From positions 2,239,001 through 2,303,000 of the forward strand of contig CAMRHE010000168.1 of the NCBI GenBank assembly GCA_947044405.1: a DNA stretch of 64,000 nt, written 5' to 3'. Shown piece by piece: positions 1-10,108 of the stretch. The position numbers and the translations under genes were made by a program. Below the pieces are notes generated by a model. It worked only from the letters and a program-made list of their open reading frames with translations, made no database searches and was not told the DNA's origin. The first letter of the stretch is position 1. Each line of letters begins with the position of its first letter. Source of the DNA: Leptodactylus fallax. Lineage: Eukaryota > Chordata > Amphibia > Anura > Leptodactylidae.

Positions 1-550
1 AAATGCTCCCACTGCTGGCCCCCACATGGTATGCCCCATTTACACACAGTAATGTCCCACAGTGGCCCCTCCACTCAGTATAATGTCACACAGTGGCCCC
101 TTCACATAGTATAATGTTCCATACTGGTCTCCATACAGTATAATGTCCCATATATGTATAGTATAATAATCGGAGGCCCATGGGAGGTGATTAAACATAA
201 CAGTGTTACTCACCTCTCCTGGATCGGTCTTCAGGCCTCTTCAATGATGTCACAGGCCGATTAGGCCCTGTGCCACATGGGTCATGCCATGGTCATTATA
301 TATCATGACACAGGCGTGACCCTCATGATTGCTGAGGCCTATAATTGGGACACGCAGGTGTCATAATGCATAATAACTCTGGCATGACCCACGTGACCAC
401 TGAAGCCCATTTATAGGCCTCAGTGGTCTGTGACATCATTGAAGAGGCTTGAAGACTGGTGCCATAGCCGAGGAGAAGTGAGTAACATTGTTTTTTTTTA
501 ATTTGCTCAACTCTTCTGGGCCTTCGCTCATCATACTCTGGGGTCTGAAA
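1..550. repeat. hAT-type minisatellite plus foldback segment, cut by window edge
   Basis: Bases 1-170 are imperfect copies of a roughly 30-bp unit built on 'cccctgcacacagtattatg' and 'cccatagtgg'. They are followed by an inverted repeat whose arms lie near 165-256 and 427-545: both contain ttactcac..tctcct and the complement of cattgaagaggc. A smaller inverted pair (about 270-288 and 382-398) sits in the loop. The same minisatellite-plus-foldback arrangement recurs at 16.2-16.6, 17.7-18.5 and 42.1-42.7 kb inside elements with hAT-type ends, so this is probably the right part of another copy. No end of the element is visible here. Confidence 0.6.
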
Positions 551-555
551 CAATC

Positions 556-716
556 TGCCCATCCATTCAAAAGATATGGCCCCTGGAAGATTATATGTAA
601 AATAGCTTATATTCACCAAGTGGGTGGGAACCTTTTGTTATGGGCTACCATCCACTTGGCGAATAAGACCTAATTTACATACATTCCAGGGGCCAAAGCT
701 TTTGAATGGGTGGAAG
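556..716. repeat. Short inverted-repeat (foldback) element
   Basis: The stretch around 557-625 (cccatccattcaaaagatat, ggcccctgg, cttatattc, ccaagtggg) is repeated as its complement around 650-713. This gives a hairpin with arms of about 60 bp, the usual form of a MITE. I did not find a target-site duplication. Bases 720-954 hold nothing recognisable. Confidence 0.55.
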
Positions 717-965
717 ATTTTTAAAAATAAAAAGTCTCCCTAATTGCTAAGGGGCACAGCGAGAATCAAACGATGTATTGCATTTATTATATTGTACTTG
801 GTGTCAGATCCTCTTTAAGTGCTGAATCTTGTAGCATGTGGCCTAAAACAGCAGCCACCCAGTTGTTTAGTTTGAGTGGTAAGCAAAAACACTTTATAGA
901 CCCCTGAACTGATTAAAAATTGCCCATTTCATCAATGTAATATAATCTTAAAACTACCTCAAAAG

Positions 966-1263
966 TTCGCTGGAAACCTATGGTTTTTCAGGGGCCTTCC
1001 TCACAGCAGTCTGGGCACTCTACTCCCTACGGTGAAAATGAAACTCCCCCATTCGTCCTCTAGCTCTCTCCCCATTAGAAATGTACTCAACAGGGCTGCC
1101 CCTTCACCACCTCTATTTCGAGCCTTTAGCAGCCAGTATACTGTACACCTGAACCCTGATATTACGGGAGATAAGGTTCAAGACAGAGATTTTAAAGTGA
1201 GTCTTTTTGCCGACGACATCCTTCTCACCTTTACTAAACTTCAAACTACCGAACCTAACCTCA
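966..1263 (+). pseudogene. L1 ORF2 reverse transcriptase fragment (palm)
   Basis: Translation gives an L1-style stretch: a degraded version of the NGTRQGCPLSPLLF block (read here as NVLNRAAPSPPLF), then NPDITG and KVSLFADDILLT, the FADD catalytic box of L1 reverse transcriptases. The two aspartates of the box are retained. The reading stops abruptly at 1263, where the Penelope-like insert begins inside a duplicated 14-bp target (1250-1263). The fragment lacks the endonuclease and N-terminal RT and cannot work. Confidence 0.75.
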
Positions 1264-2478
1264 ATAATCCAAAAAAGAAAAGTAAGAAAGCACTCAAAAT
1301 AATAAAAAATACAAAAGGAATTTTATTGAAGTACAAAAACAGTATAAAAATAAAAAACAGAAACAACAGTACAAATACCTATGTCAGAATATGTAAAATG
1401 AGAGAGGCAGAGGCTGAATAGTATAAATATAAGGGAGATAACATACAGCCATGCATAAAGTATATAGCAGTATATAAATGCAAGGGGTACTAATGGTTAG
1501 TAAAGAGCAAGTGCATATATAAAACCCCTATATAGATGCCCAATGTATCACACTATACATGTATTTTTGCAAAGTAAATTACATGGTATAAGATCCAAAC
1601 ATACCCATGACACAAATGCTGCTGCCTACTGGCAAAACCCATGAAAGAGGCAGAGGCTAAGTAGTATAAATAAATATCAGGGAGATAACATACCCAGAGG
1701 AAGGCTGTGTGAGCCGAAACGTGCGTTGGGTTTTGTCAGCAGGTAGCGGCATTTGTGTCATGGGTATGTTTGGATCTTATACCATTTAACTTACTTTGTA
1801 AAATACATGTATAGTGTGATATATTGGGCATTTATATAGGGGTTTTATATATGCACTTGCTTTGTATTAACCATTAGTACCCTCTGTATTTATATACTGC
1901 TATATACTTTATGCATGGGTGTATGTTATCTCCCTGATATCTATTTATATTACTTAGCCTCTGCCTCTTTCATGGGTTTTGCCAGTAGGCAGCGGCATTT
2001 GTGTCATGGGTATGTTTGGATCTTATACCATGTAATTTACTTTGCAAAAATACATGTATAGTGTGATACATTGGGCATCTATATAGGGGTTTTATATATG
2101 CACTTGCTCTTTACTAACCATTAGTACCCCTTGCATTTATATACTGCTATATACTTTATGCATGGCTGTATGTTATCTCCCTTATATTTATACTATTCAG
2201 CCTCTGCCTCTCTCATTTTACATATGCTGACATATTTGTACTGTTGTTTCTGTTTTGTATTTTTATACTGTTTTTGTACTTCAATAAAATTCCTTTTGTA
2301 TTTTTTATTATTTTGAGTGCTTTCTTACTTTTCTTTTTTGGATTATTGCTATTTGTTGGTAGTAAGAGCATGACTTGTAGAGGGTTTCACTATGATAGAT
2401 TTGGAGACAACACTTGTTGTTATTTATAAAATTTTCTCCAAGTTTCTATCTTCATGTTATGTGCTATGAAGTTTGTTT
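1264..2478 (+). mobile_element. Penelope-like retroelement fragment with inverted and tandem pLTR-like arms
   Basis: The insert is flanked by a perfect 14-bp duplication (cgaacctaacctca at 1250-1263 and 2479-2492). Bases 1264-1695 are the reverse complement of about 1921-2350, and bases 1728-1972 are repeated directly at 1973-2215. So one module of about 245 bp is present twice head to tail and once inverted. A hammerhead-like motif sits at 1691-1731. Penelope-like elements are known for LTR-like repeats (pLTRs) in direct or inverted arrangement that carry hammerhead motifs, and for variable target duplications, so I assign the insert to that group. No RT or GIY-YIG coding sequence is left. 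The right 130 bp (2347-2478) is unique to that end. Confidence 0.6.
1691..1731 (+). ncRNA. Degenerate hammerhead ribozyme-like motif (Penelope type)
   Basis: The order of parts fits a minimal type I hammerhead: a core CAGAGGA at 1695-1701 (consensus CUGANGA, so one core change), a 4-bp stem II GGCU/AGCC with a GUGUG loop, then GAAAC and a two-pair stem III closed by a GUGC loop, followed by GUU. The flanking ACC and GGGU can form only a weak stem I. The changed core U and weak stem I suggest it is inactive. Confidence 0.45.
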
Positions 2479-2492
2479 CGAACCTAACCTCA

Positions 2493-2825
2493 TGCTACCC
2501 CTGAATTATGGCTGAATATCAGGTTATAAACGTAACCCTTCAAAGACAGAAGCCCTTCCTCTGAACATCCCTCGAACATCCGTACAGTTACTACACAGTA
2601 ATTTTGAAGACTCACTTTGGTATTTGGGGATCAAGCTTTCCCCCCACTTATAATTCCCTACCTATATCTCTTATTGGGCTTATATCAACAGTGAAAATGA
2701 TCCGCCTTCCAAAACTCTTATACTACTTTGAGACTCTGCTAATAGCTGTCCCCTGCTCAGAACTATGAAGCTTACAGAAGGCCATAGTCTACTACATTTG
2801 GAATGCCAGGCGCAACCGGATTCCT
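2493..2825 (+). pseudogene. L1 ORF2 fragment downstream of the RT box
   Basis: This continues the L1 reading frame after the insert. Recognisable blocks are SGYKVNPSKTEAL, then SLWYLGIKLSPHL, matching the region after the FADD box in L1 ORF2 (usually ...INxxKSE... then ...FxYLGIxI...). It reaches an L1-like IVYYIWN segment near 2785-2810 and is cut by the CR1 insertion at 2826. Stop codons and frame slips are present. Its place directly after the second copy of the 14-bp duplication confirms it is the other half of the fragment at 966-1263. Confidence 0.7.
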
Positions 2826-3099
2826 AGATCATAGTTACATAGTAGATGAGGTTGGATGAAGACATCAGTCCATCAAGTCCAACCTATAACCCTACAGTAC
2901 CCTACAGTGTTGATCCAGAGGAAGGCAAAAAAACCCATGAGGCTTATGCCAATTGCCCCATTTCAGGGGAAAAATTCCTTCCTGACTCCAATCTGGCAAT
3001 CATATAAAACCCTGGATCAACTTGTCCTTAACAAAATTTAGAACCCATAACCCGTAATATTGTTCTGTTCGAGAAACATATTCAAGCCCTCTTTGAACT

Positions 3100-5436
3100 T
3101 GTCCAATCACAACTTCCTGGGACAATAAGTTTCATAGCCTCGCTGTTCTTACAGTAAAGAATCCTCTTCTATGTTGCTGGTGAAACTTTCTCTCCTCCAG
3201 ACGGTTGCTAGTGAAACTTTCTCTCCTCTAAACGTAGGGGATGTCCCCTTGTCACTGTCACTGGCCTAGGAGTAAAAAGATCATTTTAAAGTTCCTTGTG
3301 CTGTCTCTTCATGTATTTGTACATTGTTATTAGATCTCCCCGTAGACGTCTTTTTTCTAAACTGAATAACCCCAAGTTTGTTAATCTATTGTACTCCATT
3401 CCACCCATTCCCCCAATAATTTTGGTCGCCCTTCTCTGCACTCTCTCTAGTGTGATTATGCCTTTCTTGTATACTAGGTGTTAGGAGTAGTGCCGGAACC
3501 TCCGCAGCGGCTATGCCGGGGTTGCCAGCCTTCTCCTAAAACGGACCAGGACCTCTCTTCTTCCAGTGAAGGGTTAATGTGGGTGCCTGTATATTCCTCA
3601 CTTCCACTTCTGTTCACCGCTGGCTATTTGATCTGTACTGGACTTTATCTCTCCTCTTCTGTGTTTCGTGTGTGTCCTGCCTGACCAAAATTGGGCGCAA
3701 TAGTCTAAGTGTGGCCGTACCAGTGATTTGTATAGAGGCATAACTATGTTCTTGTCATGAGAATCTATACCTCATTTGATGCATCCCATAATTTTATTTG
3801 CCTTGGCAGCAGCTACCTGGCACTGGTCACTAAAGGTAAGCTTACTGTCCGCCAAAATCCCCAAGTCTCATTCAGTGGCAGTCTTACCCAATAATTTATT
3901 ATTAAGTACATAATCATACACTTTATTTTGTTGACCAAAATGCATAACCTTACATTTGTCAACATTAAACTTCATTTGCCAAGTCTCCGCCCATACTTCC
4001 AATTTCCATTGATCCTCCTGTAATATTCTACTACCCTCCTCATTTTTGATTACCATACAGAGCTTAGTATCATCTGCAAATATGGACACCCTGCTCTGTA
4101 AACCTTCTACCAGGTCATTAATAAAGATATTAAACAGGAGAGGACCCAATACTGACCCCTGTGGCACTCCACTGGTGACTGGGATCCAGTCTGAGTATTT
4201 ACCATTAACAAGTACCCTCTGTTTCCTATCAATGAGCCAGCTGCGAACCCAAATGCATGTTTTCCCCCAGTCCCAACATTCTCTTTTTACATACCAATCT
4301 TTTATGTGGTACAGTATCAAAAGCCTTTGAAAAGCCCCCAGATATACTACATCTACAGCATCACACATGTCCAGTCTAGAATTGACCTCTTCATAGAAGC
4401 TGATCAGATTAGTCTGACAGTACCGATTCTTCATAAACCCATGCTGATTGGGTATATTATAAAATTATTTACATTCAGATACTCCAGTATAGCATCTCTT
4501 AAAAATCCTTCAAATATCTTACCCACCGCAGAGGTCAAACTTACTAGCCTATAGTTTCCAGGCTCACTTTTAGACCCTTTTTTGAAAATTTGCACCACAT
4601 TTTCCATTCATGTGGAATAGACCCAGTCATTACTGAATCATTAAATATTAGATATAAGGGTCTATCTATCACTGGGCATAATTCCCTCAGAACTTGGGGG
4701 TGTATGCCATCTGGACCTGGCAATTTCTCTATTTTAGTGTTTTGAAGGTGGTGCCGCACTTCCTCCTGGGTTAGACAGGTGACATTTAATTGAGAGTTAA
4801 CATTACCTCTAATCATGTTGCTGGCCATTGGATTTTCTTGTGTAAACACCGTAGAGAAGAAGGCATTTAATAGTTGTGCTTTTTCCTCCTCCTCCTCCAC
4901 CATTACACCCAGATTATTTTTGAGAGGGCCCACATTGTCAGTTTTTATTACCTTATTATTTATATAATTGAAGAACAATTTTGGATTATTTTTACTTTCC
5001 TTGGCAAGTCTTTTACACAATTTATTTTTCCCTCCCAGATGTCCTCACACAGGACTGATTTAAGGCAGGATTTTACATATAAGCAAACCCCTCCCCCTTT
5101 CCTATTGGTACGCTCCTTTCTAAACATACTGTACCCCTGTATATTTACAGCCCAGTCATAGCTAGAGTCCAGCCATGTCTCACTTATCCCCACTATGTCA
5201 TATTTTTCTTCCAACATTATCACTTCTAGTTCCTCCTTCTTGTTAGTGAGACTTCTGGCGTTAGCATACATACATTTCAAGGATTTATCATTATCCCTAC
5301 TCTTCCACTGCCTACTGACTGTTCTAACCCCACCCCCTGCTCCACCCCCAGTGTAATTATTTAGCCCTCTTTCCATTTCTACACTATCTTGCCCTCTACA
5401 TCTGTTATCCTCCCCCCCAATCCCTAGTTTAAACAC
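3100..5436 (-). pseudogene. CR1 ORF2 (endonuclease-reverse transcriptase) pseudogene
   Basis: The minus-strand reading starts with an AP-endonuclease domain: NARSL near 5270-5250, then GISETWL and GGGVCLYV near 5210-5090. It then jumps by deletion into the region before the RT (near 5020), so the rest of the endonuclease is missing. RT motifs follow: PGPDGIHP near 4720, [21 protein letters not shown] near 4170-4110 and FADDTKL near 4090-4070, which keeps both catalytic aspartates. After an insert at about 3480-3682 the C-terminal block [33 protein letters not shown] is readable near 3460-3330. Several frameshifts and stops separate these blocks. The motif spelling fits the CR1 clade rather than L2 or RTE. 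Confidence 0.75.
3480..3682. other. Unclassified ~200-bp insert in CR1 ORF2
   Basis: CR1 sequence breaks off after 'ttgtatactaggtg' and resumes at 'accaaaattgggcgc'. The bases between match neither the CR1 reading frame nor another repeat in the window. The stretch is GC-richer than its surroundings and starts with TGTTAGG, so a fragment of an LTR is possible. I saw no convincing duplication around it. Confidence 0.4.
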
Positions 5437-5459
5437 TCCTCCAACCGTCTAGCATCTTC

Positions 5460-5742
5460 TCCCCCAGCACAGCTGCACCCTCCCCATTGAGGTGCAGCCC
5501 ATTCCTACCATAGAACCTGTAGCCCACAGCAAAGTCAACCCAGTTCTCCAGGAAACAAAACCCCTCCTTCCAACACCAGCTCTTGAACCACTTGTTTACC
5601 ACCCTGATCTCCCGCTGCCTTTCCTGTGTGGCCTGCGGTACAGGTAGTATTTCTGAAAATACTACCTTGGAGGTCCTTGCCTTCAGCTTACTCCCTAGAT
5701 CCTTGAAATCATTTTTAAGGACCTTCCACCTACACCTAGCTT
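5460..5742 (-). pseudogene. CR1 ORF1, C-terminal part of SGNH-type esterase domain
   Basis: On the minus strand this reads RFYGRNGLHLNGEGAAVLGE, which resembles the last block of an SGNH hydrolase (Asp-x-x-His, with the usual Asp changed to Asn here). Such an esterase-like ORF1 is known from CR1 LINEs. The upstream half of the same ORF lies at 10309-10862, on the other side of the gypsy element. The 5-bp duplication agctt (5738-5742 and 10304-10308) marks the break. Confidence 0.6.
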
Positions 5743-6148
5743 TGTCAGAATCCTGGTGTATTTTTCTAATTTGCCACCAGTGGCCACTGTTTCTCTCACT
5801 CTGAACTATTGTGTTGCACTTCCACTCCTCATCACTGGAGGCTGCTGTGTTATCCTAGGATTTGCCGTTAACCAAGATGACCAACGTGTGCCAATTTGAA
5901 GCCATCTTGTTTCCTGTTTGGGCCTATTTATACCCATGAAGCAATTCAACCATTGCTAGAGTATTGTGACTTGTTCCAGTCTCCAGCTCCTCTGAACTCT
6001 CAGACTGTTTCCACTCCTCTCTGTATTACCCTTGTGATCTACACTTCAAGCCACACCCCGGACTACTACTACTCTACAACATCTAACTGCGCCTGGATTT
6101 CTTCCATCTGGCCACTGGATTCCAGCCATGAGTACCAGTATCGTAACA
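5743..6148 (+). repeat. Gypsy 5' LTR, 406 bp
   Basis: The LTR begins TGTCAGAATCCTGG and ends ..AGTATCGTAACA. It contains 'tttataccc' near 5928, a possible TATA-like promoter element. The 3' partner at 10109-10303 matches its first ~135 and last ~60 bases but lacks about 211 bp from the middle. Confidence 0.85.
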
Positions 6149-6442
6149 GGATACTCGAGCCAAACTATGGAATCCGCCGGGGAAGTGAGCTTGGAGGTTT
6201 GTGTAAATAATATGAACTGTTTAGTTACTAACATCTTCGCTGAAATACAAAGTTTGAAAACAAAGTATTTGGCATTTGAAAACCCGACATCTCATAATGT
6301 GCAAATATTTGGACAAGCAACTCAGGATTTACAAAATATAGTGGCTCAACATGCGGAGCAAATACAGGAACTTCAAAACCTGGCTGTGGTTCCAGCTTCT
6401 GCATCCACTTTGCCAAATCCACTGATCCTTATATGTAACTAG
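6128..6442 (+). pseudogene. Gypsy gag N-terminal fragment
   Basis: An open stretch of 104 residues begins in the end of the 5' LTR and continues through a glutamine- and leucine-rich segment (QATQDLQNIVAQHAEQIQEL) that resembles the N-terminal coiled region of chromovirus Gag. The start may be the Met at 6128 or the Met near 6167. It runs into foreign repeat sequence just after 6442, so capsid and nucleocapsid parts are missing. Confidence 0.5.
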
Positions 6443-6448
6443 GATTGC

Positions 6449-7010
6449 CGTGGAGTTATCAATAATACACTTCTAGTTCACCTGCAGTATAACCTGTTAA
6501 TTACAAGGTTATCCCAGGGAACAGGGACTTGAAGACATATAGGATATTTATTATAGCAGAGGCAGGTGTCAATAATAAAACCTCACTTTCACATATGCAT
6601 ATCTGGATAGCAGAATAGTGAGTGCTAATAAATCATTGCCTGCTGTAGCTAGCTAGCACTCCCATAATTCACCTGCAGTATAACCTATTAGTTACAAAGT
6701 TATCCCAAGGTTTGATAATCTAGTAGGCATGAGTAGCATTGGTGAGTGTTCACACTACACTACCAGTAACATGGTTCTAACTATATCCCTCAGTGCTAAT
6801 GAGTCATTGCCTACTGCAGCTAGCACTCCCCTAGAATTAAAAGCTTATCCCAGGGTTTGATAATCCAGTAGGCATTAGTAGCATTGGTGAATGTTCACAC
6901 CATGGTATCAGTAGCAAAGTTCTAACTATATCCCTCTACACGTTTCCCCCTACATTGGTGGGATCATCAGGAGGATAGTCACAGATATAGTGAGCCAGAT
7001 AAAGTAGTGT
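6449..7010 (-). mobile_element. Penelope-like pLTR fragment with tandem repeats
   Basis: A module of about 140-180 bp is repeated around 6455-6600, 6617-6795 and 6797-6935, recognisable by 'cacctgcagtataacct', 'ttatcccaggg', 'tagtaggcat..gtagcattggtgagtgttcacac' and 'gttctaactatatccct'. The minus strand next to it carries a hammerhead ribozyme motif (6929-6977). Tandem LTR-like repeats with a hammerhead point to a Penelope-like element lying in reverse within the gypsy gag region. No coding sequence is left. The left border is about 6449; the right is about 7010. Confidence 0.6.
6929..6977 (-). ncRNA. Hammerhead ribozyme motif (minimal type I, Penelope type)
   Basis: The minus strand has an intact core CTGATGA, a 4-bp stem II (UCCC with GGGG, 9-nt loop), then GAAAC with the minimal stem III AC-GU-GU seen in retroelement hammerheads, then the cleavage triplet GUA. 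The flanks UAUCCUC and GAGG(G)AUA pair over 7 bp with one bulged G to form stem I. All conserved core bases are in place. Related motifs in Penelope-like elements self-cleave; activity of this one is inferred only. Confidence 0.75.
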
Positions 7011-7959
7011 CAGGATCTGGGGTGCTGGGTGGGCTGACATGAACACAGACTCCCAGGTATTAGTCCAAGTACTGAGTTTTATTCACTCAAAACACTCCTT
7101 GGTACATGCAACATAACAGAAACCGAAACAAATAAATACCCGCTCGTCTGGGCTCTAACTGAACAGAAATAGGTTACGTCACCTAGAATAGGAAAAAGTT
7201 AACAGTCAGATCGTCTTCCAGCAGTAGCCACTTTCTTTGTGGCTTTCCAGCCAAGCTCTGCCACAGTCTGCTCTCCTAGCAGACTTCTTATATCCCCTTA
7301 ATGAGGAGATCCCAGTCAGCTGGGTTTCTTCCAGGAGTGCCACAAGGTGTGGACTGGAGGGGATGGGAATGGCAGGTCCCACTACCAACCTACCCGCCAT
7401 TCCATAAAAAATCCAGCCCAGTGCACAGCACTTAAATAATGCTCAGCAAACATAGTTGTCTGCTGAGAGCAAACTTTCTGGATTTCCCTCATCTCACCCA
7501 TCTGAGCAACCTGGGTGAGATGTACATCCCTTCCAATATTTTTCCAGTCATCGGCTTACAGTAGTTGCAGTAAAAACTGCAATTACTGGTGTCCTGAAGT
7601 TGGACACCAGTGAAATAATAGCCAACGCCGATCGCTGTGAACAGCAGGGTTTAAATACCACTGTCTCAGCATTTAAGCCACGCCCCCGGCCGTGACATCA
7701 TCGGACCTGTCCAGTCATAACAAAGGAACCACCCTCCTAGTCAGGAGGCTCATCTAAGCCAGGAGTAATGTTGTTATGGAAACCGAGAAGCTTACTGCTG
7801 TCATCTGAGTTGTTTAAACAGCAGAGGAGACCTTGATCAGATAATGGCTTCATATATACCAGATCCAAGTTGATAAATTCTTAAATTTGGCACTCATTCA
7901 TCTCCACAGTAGTACACTTAAACATAGAAAGATTCTAATGCACATGATAGGAATAAACT
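7011..7959. other. Non-coding insert in the gypsy element, origin unclear
   Basis: This stretch separates the Penelope-like fragment from the resumed gypsy pol. It starts TGTCAGGATCTGG and has an AATAAA on the minus strand near 7080, so a solo or partial LTR in reverse is possible. Further on are small hairpins: gcagtaaaaactgc near 7567 and ggtgtcctgaagttggacacc near 7589. No coding sequence or clear duplication was found. Confidence 0.35.
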
Positions 7960-8594
7960 TCTGATGTATATAGCCAACATGCGTTCAGTTCTTGGGTTAT
8001 GTAATTTCTACTGTAGGACTGCATATGGACTCCAGCAAGATTCAAGCAATAATGGACTGGCCAACCCCAAGGAATGTGAAAGAGGTTCAGCATTTTGTAG
8101 GTTTTGCTAATTTCTACAGACAGTTCATCCAAAATTTTTCAGCTATAAGTGCACCAATTACTCAGTTAACAAGGAAGGGAATACCATTTATTTGGTCTTC
8201 TCAAGCACAGGATGCCTTCCTTTGTCTAAAGACAAAATTTACCACAGCTCCTATACTGATTCATCCTGACCCTGAACATTCCTTTATCGTTGAAGTTGAT
8301 GCTTCTGACTGTGCAATAGGGGCTATTCTATCACAAAGAACTGGAGGAAAAGACTTGCTACATCGTTGTGCTTATTTTTCTCGAAGATTAATCTCCTCAG
8401 AAAAGAATTATGATGTAGGAAACAAGGAGCTTCTGGCCATCGTTGCTGCTTTTCAAGAGTGGCGACATCATTTGGAAGGAGCAGCACAGCAGATAGTGGT
8501 GCTAACTGATCATCGTAATTTAGACTTCATCAGATCTGCTAAATGTTTGTCTCCCCGTCAAGCTCAGTGGAATCTGTTTCTTAATCGATTTTAA
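7960..8594 (+). pseudogene. Gypsy pol: end of RT plus RNase H
   Basis: The frame opens with FLGYVIS, a block of the gypsy RT thumb, then [21 protein letters not shown] and the RNase H domain: [14 protein letters not shown] (first catalytic Asp), [13 protein letters not shown] (Glu) and [10 protein letters not shown] (Asp). These acidic residues are kept. A TAA stop closes the frame at 8592-8594, just before the sequence normally continues into the RPGxxNxxADALSR block. The RT palm and protease are absent. Confidence 0.8.
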
Positions 8595-8598
8595 TTTT

Positions 8599-9970
8599 GT
8601 GATCTCTTATAGACCGGGCTTCCGAAATGGAAAAACTGATGCCTTATCCAGACTGTTCTCAAATGACTCCTCTCCACCTAAACCACCAACTACCATTCTG
8701 TCAGAATCCAATTTTGTGGGGGTCATAACCAACAAGGATCTGCTGGAAGAGATAAGGGCAGCATATGAGACTGATCCAGTTCTTCTGAATCCACCAGATG
8801 ATATATCTCTTATGTTTCAAAATAGAGTATGGACTCTTAAACACTACATTTATGTGCCAGAGAGTATACGACTAAGGGTATTAAAGTTTATTCATGACTC
8901 CAAGCTAGCAGGTCACAAGGGCATTTAGAAGACAAAAGAACTTCTGTCACACTTCTTTTGGTGGCCTAATTATCAAGAGGACGTTACGAAATATGTTTCT
9001 TCTTGTAACACCTGTGCCATGAATAAAACTCCTCGTACTTCACCAGTGGGACTTTTGCAGCCTATCTCAATCCCATCCCATCCTTGGGTGTCTATATCTA
9101 TAGACTTTATTGTCGAATTGCCTGCCTCTAAATGAAAAATTGCCAGGATAGTTTTGGTTGATCGACTGACAAAAGCAGCTCACTTTATTCCATGTTCTGG
9201 TCTCCCTTCTGCCAAAGAGAGTGATCACCTTGTCATCCAAGAGGTCTTTCGTCTCCATGGAGTACCAGATGAAATTGTCTCAGATCGCGGAGTACAATTT
9301 ATGTCAAGATTTTGGAAGAATTTTTGCAAAACACTTGACATTGATGTTAATTTGTCATCTGCTTTTCACCCTAATCAAATGGATGCACAAATCAAACTTT
9401 GGAGCAGCATCTCCGATGTTACATTTGCCACTTGCAAGATGACTGGGGCGATTTGCTTCCAATGGCAGAATTTTCATACAATAATACTCAGAATGCTTCC
9501 ACCATACAAACACCATTTTTTGGCAATTTGTGTTACCATCCAAGTATCCTTCCTAATTTTCCCAGAGACACTTCCATTCCTGCAGTCAATGACAGAATTC
9601 AATCTCTTCAACAGAATCTGGAGATGTTAAGGGACAACTTGAAGATTGCCCGGGAGAGATATAAGGAAACAGCTGATAACTCTCGCAGACCTTCTCCAAC
9701 TTTCAAGGTACGATATGAAGTATGGCTTTCTACAAAGAATTTGAAACTTCATGTACCTTCAGCAAAACTAGGTCAAAAATTCATTGGGCCTTTCAAGGTT
9801 ATTGGACAAGTAAATGCAGTAGCCTTTCGCCTAAAAATTCCCGTGTTTCATGTATCACTTCTGAAACCTGTTATTCCAAATCCATTTCCGGAACATAACT
9901 TGCCTCCCCCCGGTCCAGTTGGATGGACAAGAACATTACACTGTCGAAAAGATACTGGATTCTAGGCAGG
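8599..9970 (+). pseudogene. Gypsy pol: RNase H end and integrase
   Basis: It begins with ISYRPGFRNGKTDALSRLFS and passes to the integrase zinc region (HDSKLAGHKG ... CNTCAMNK). The core has SIDFIVELP (first Asp) and IVSDRGVQF (second Asp). The third acidic residue normally lies in the block HPxTDGQTER; here that block reads HPNQMDAQIK, with Lys where Glu is expected. In-frame stops are at 8926-8928 and 9133-9135, and the frame shifts near 9399. The C-terminal part (LSTKNLKL..KLGQKFIGPFKVI, then FHVSLLKP) is well preserved to about 9870. Confidence 0.8.
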
Positions 9971-9982
9971 GGTATGGCCCCC

Positions 9983-10096
9983 GAGGACAATTCATGGGAA
10001 CCTGTAACCAACATCAATGCTCCCCGATTGCTTAAGGAATTTCACCAAAGATATCCAGAAAAACCGAGCCAAGCATCATCCGGAGGTCGATGCTGA
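9983..10096 (+). pseudogene. Gypsy chromodomain remnant
   Basis: In a shifted frame the sequence reads EDNSWEPVTNINAPRLLKEFH, which matches the second half of the chromodomain that ends chromovirus integrases (consensus YGPEExTWEPxxNLxAPxLLxxF). A stop TGA follows at 10094-10096, next to the purine tract. This supports assignment to the chromovirus branch of gypsy elements. Confidence 0.65.
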
Positions 10097-10108
10097 AGGA
10101 GGGAATAA

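Noticed and set aside
323..619. 98-codon minus-strand open frame near the left edge
   Set aside because: It runs through a foldback repeat and does not resemble any protein.
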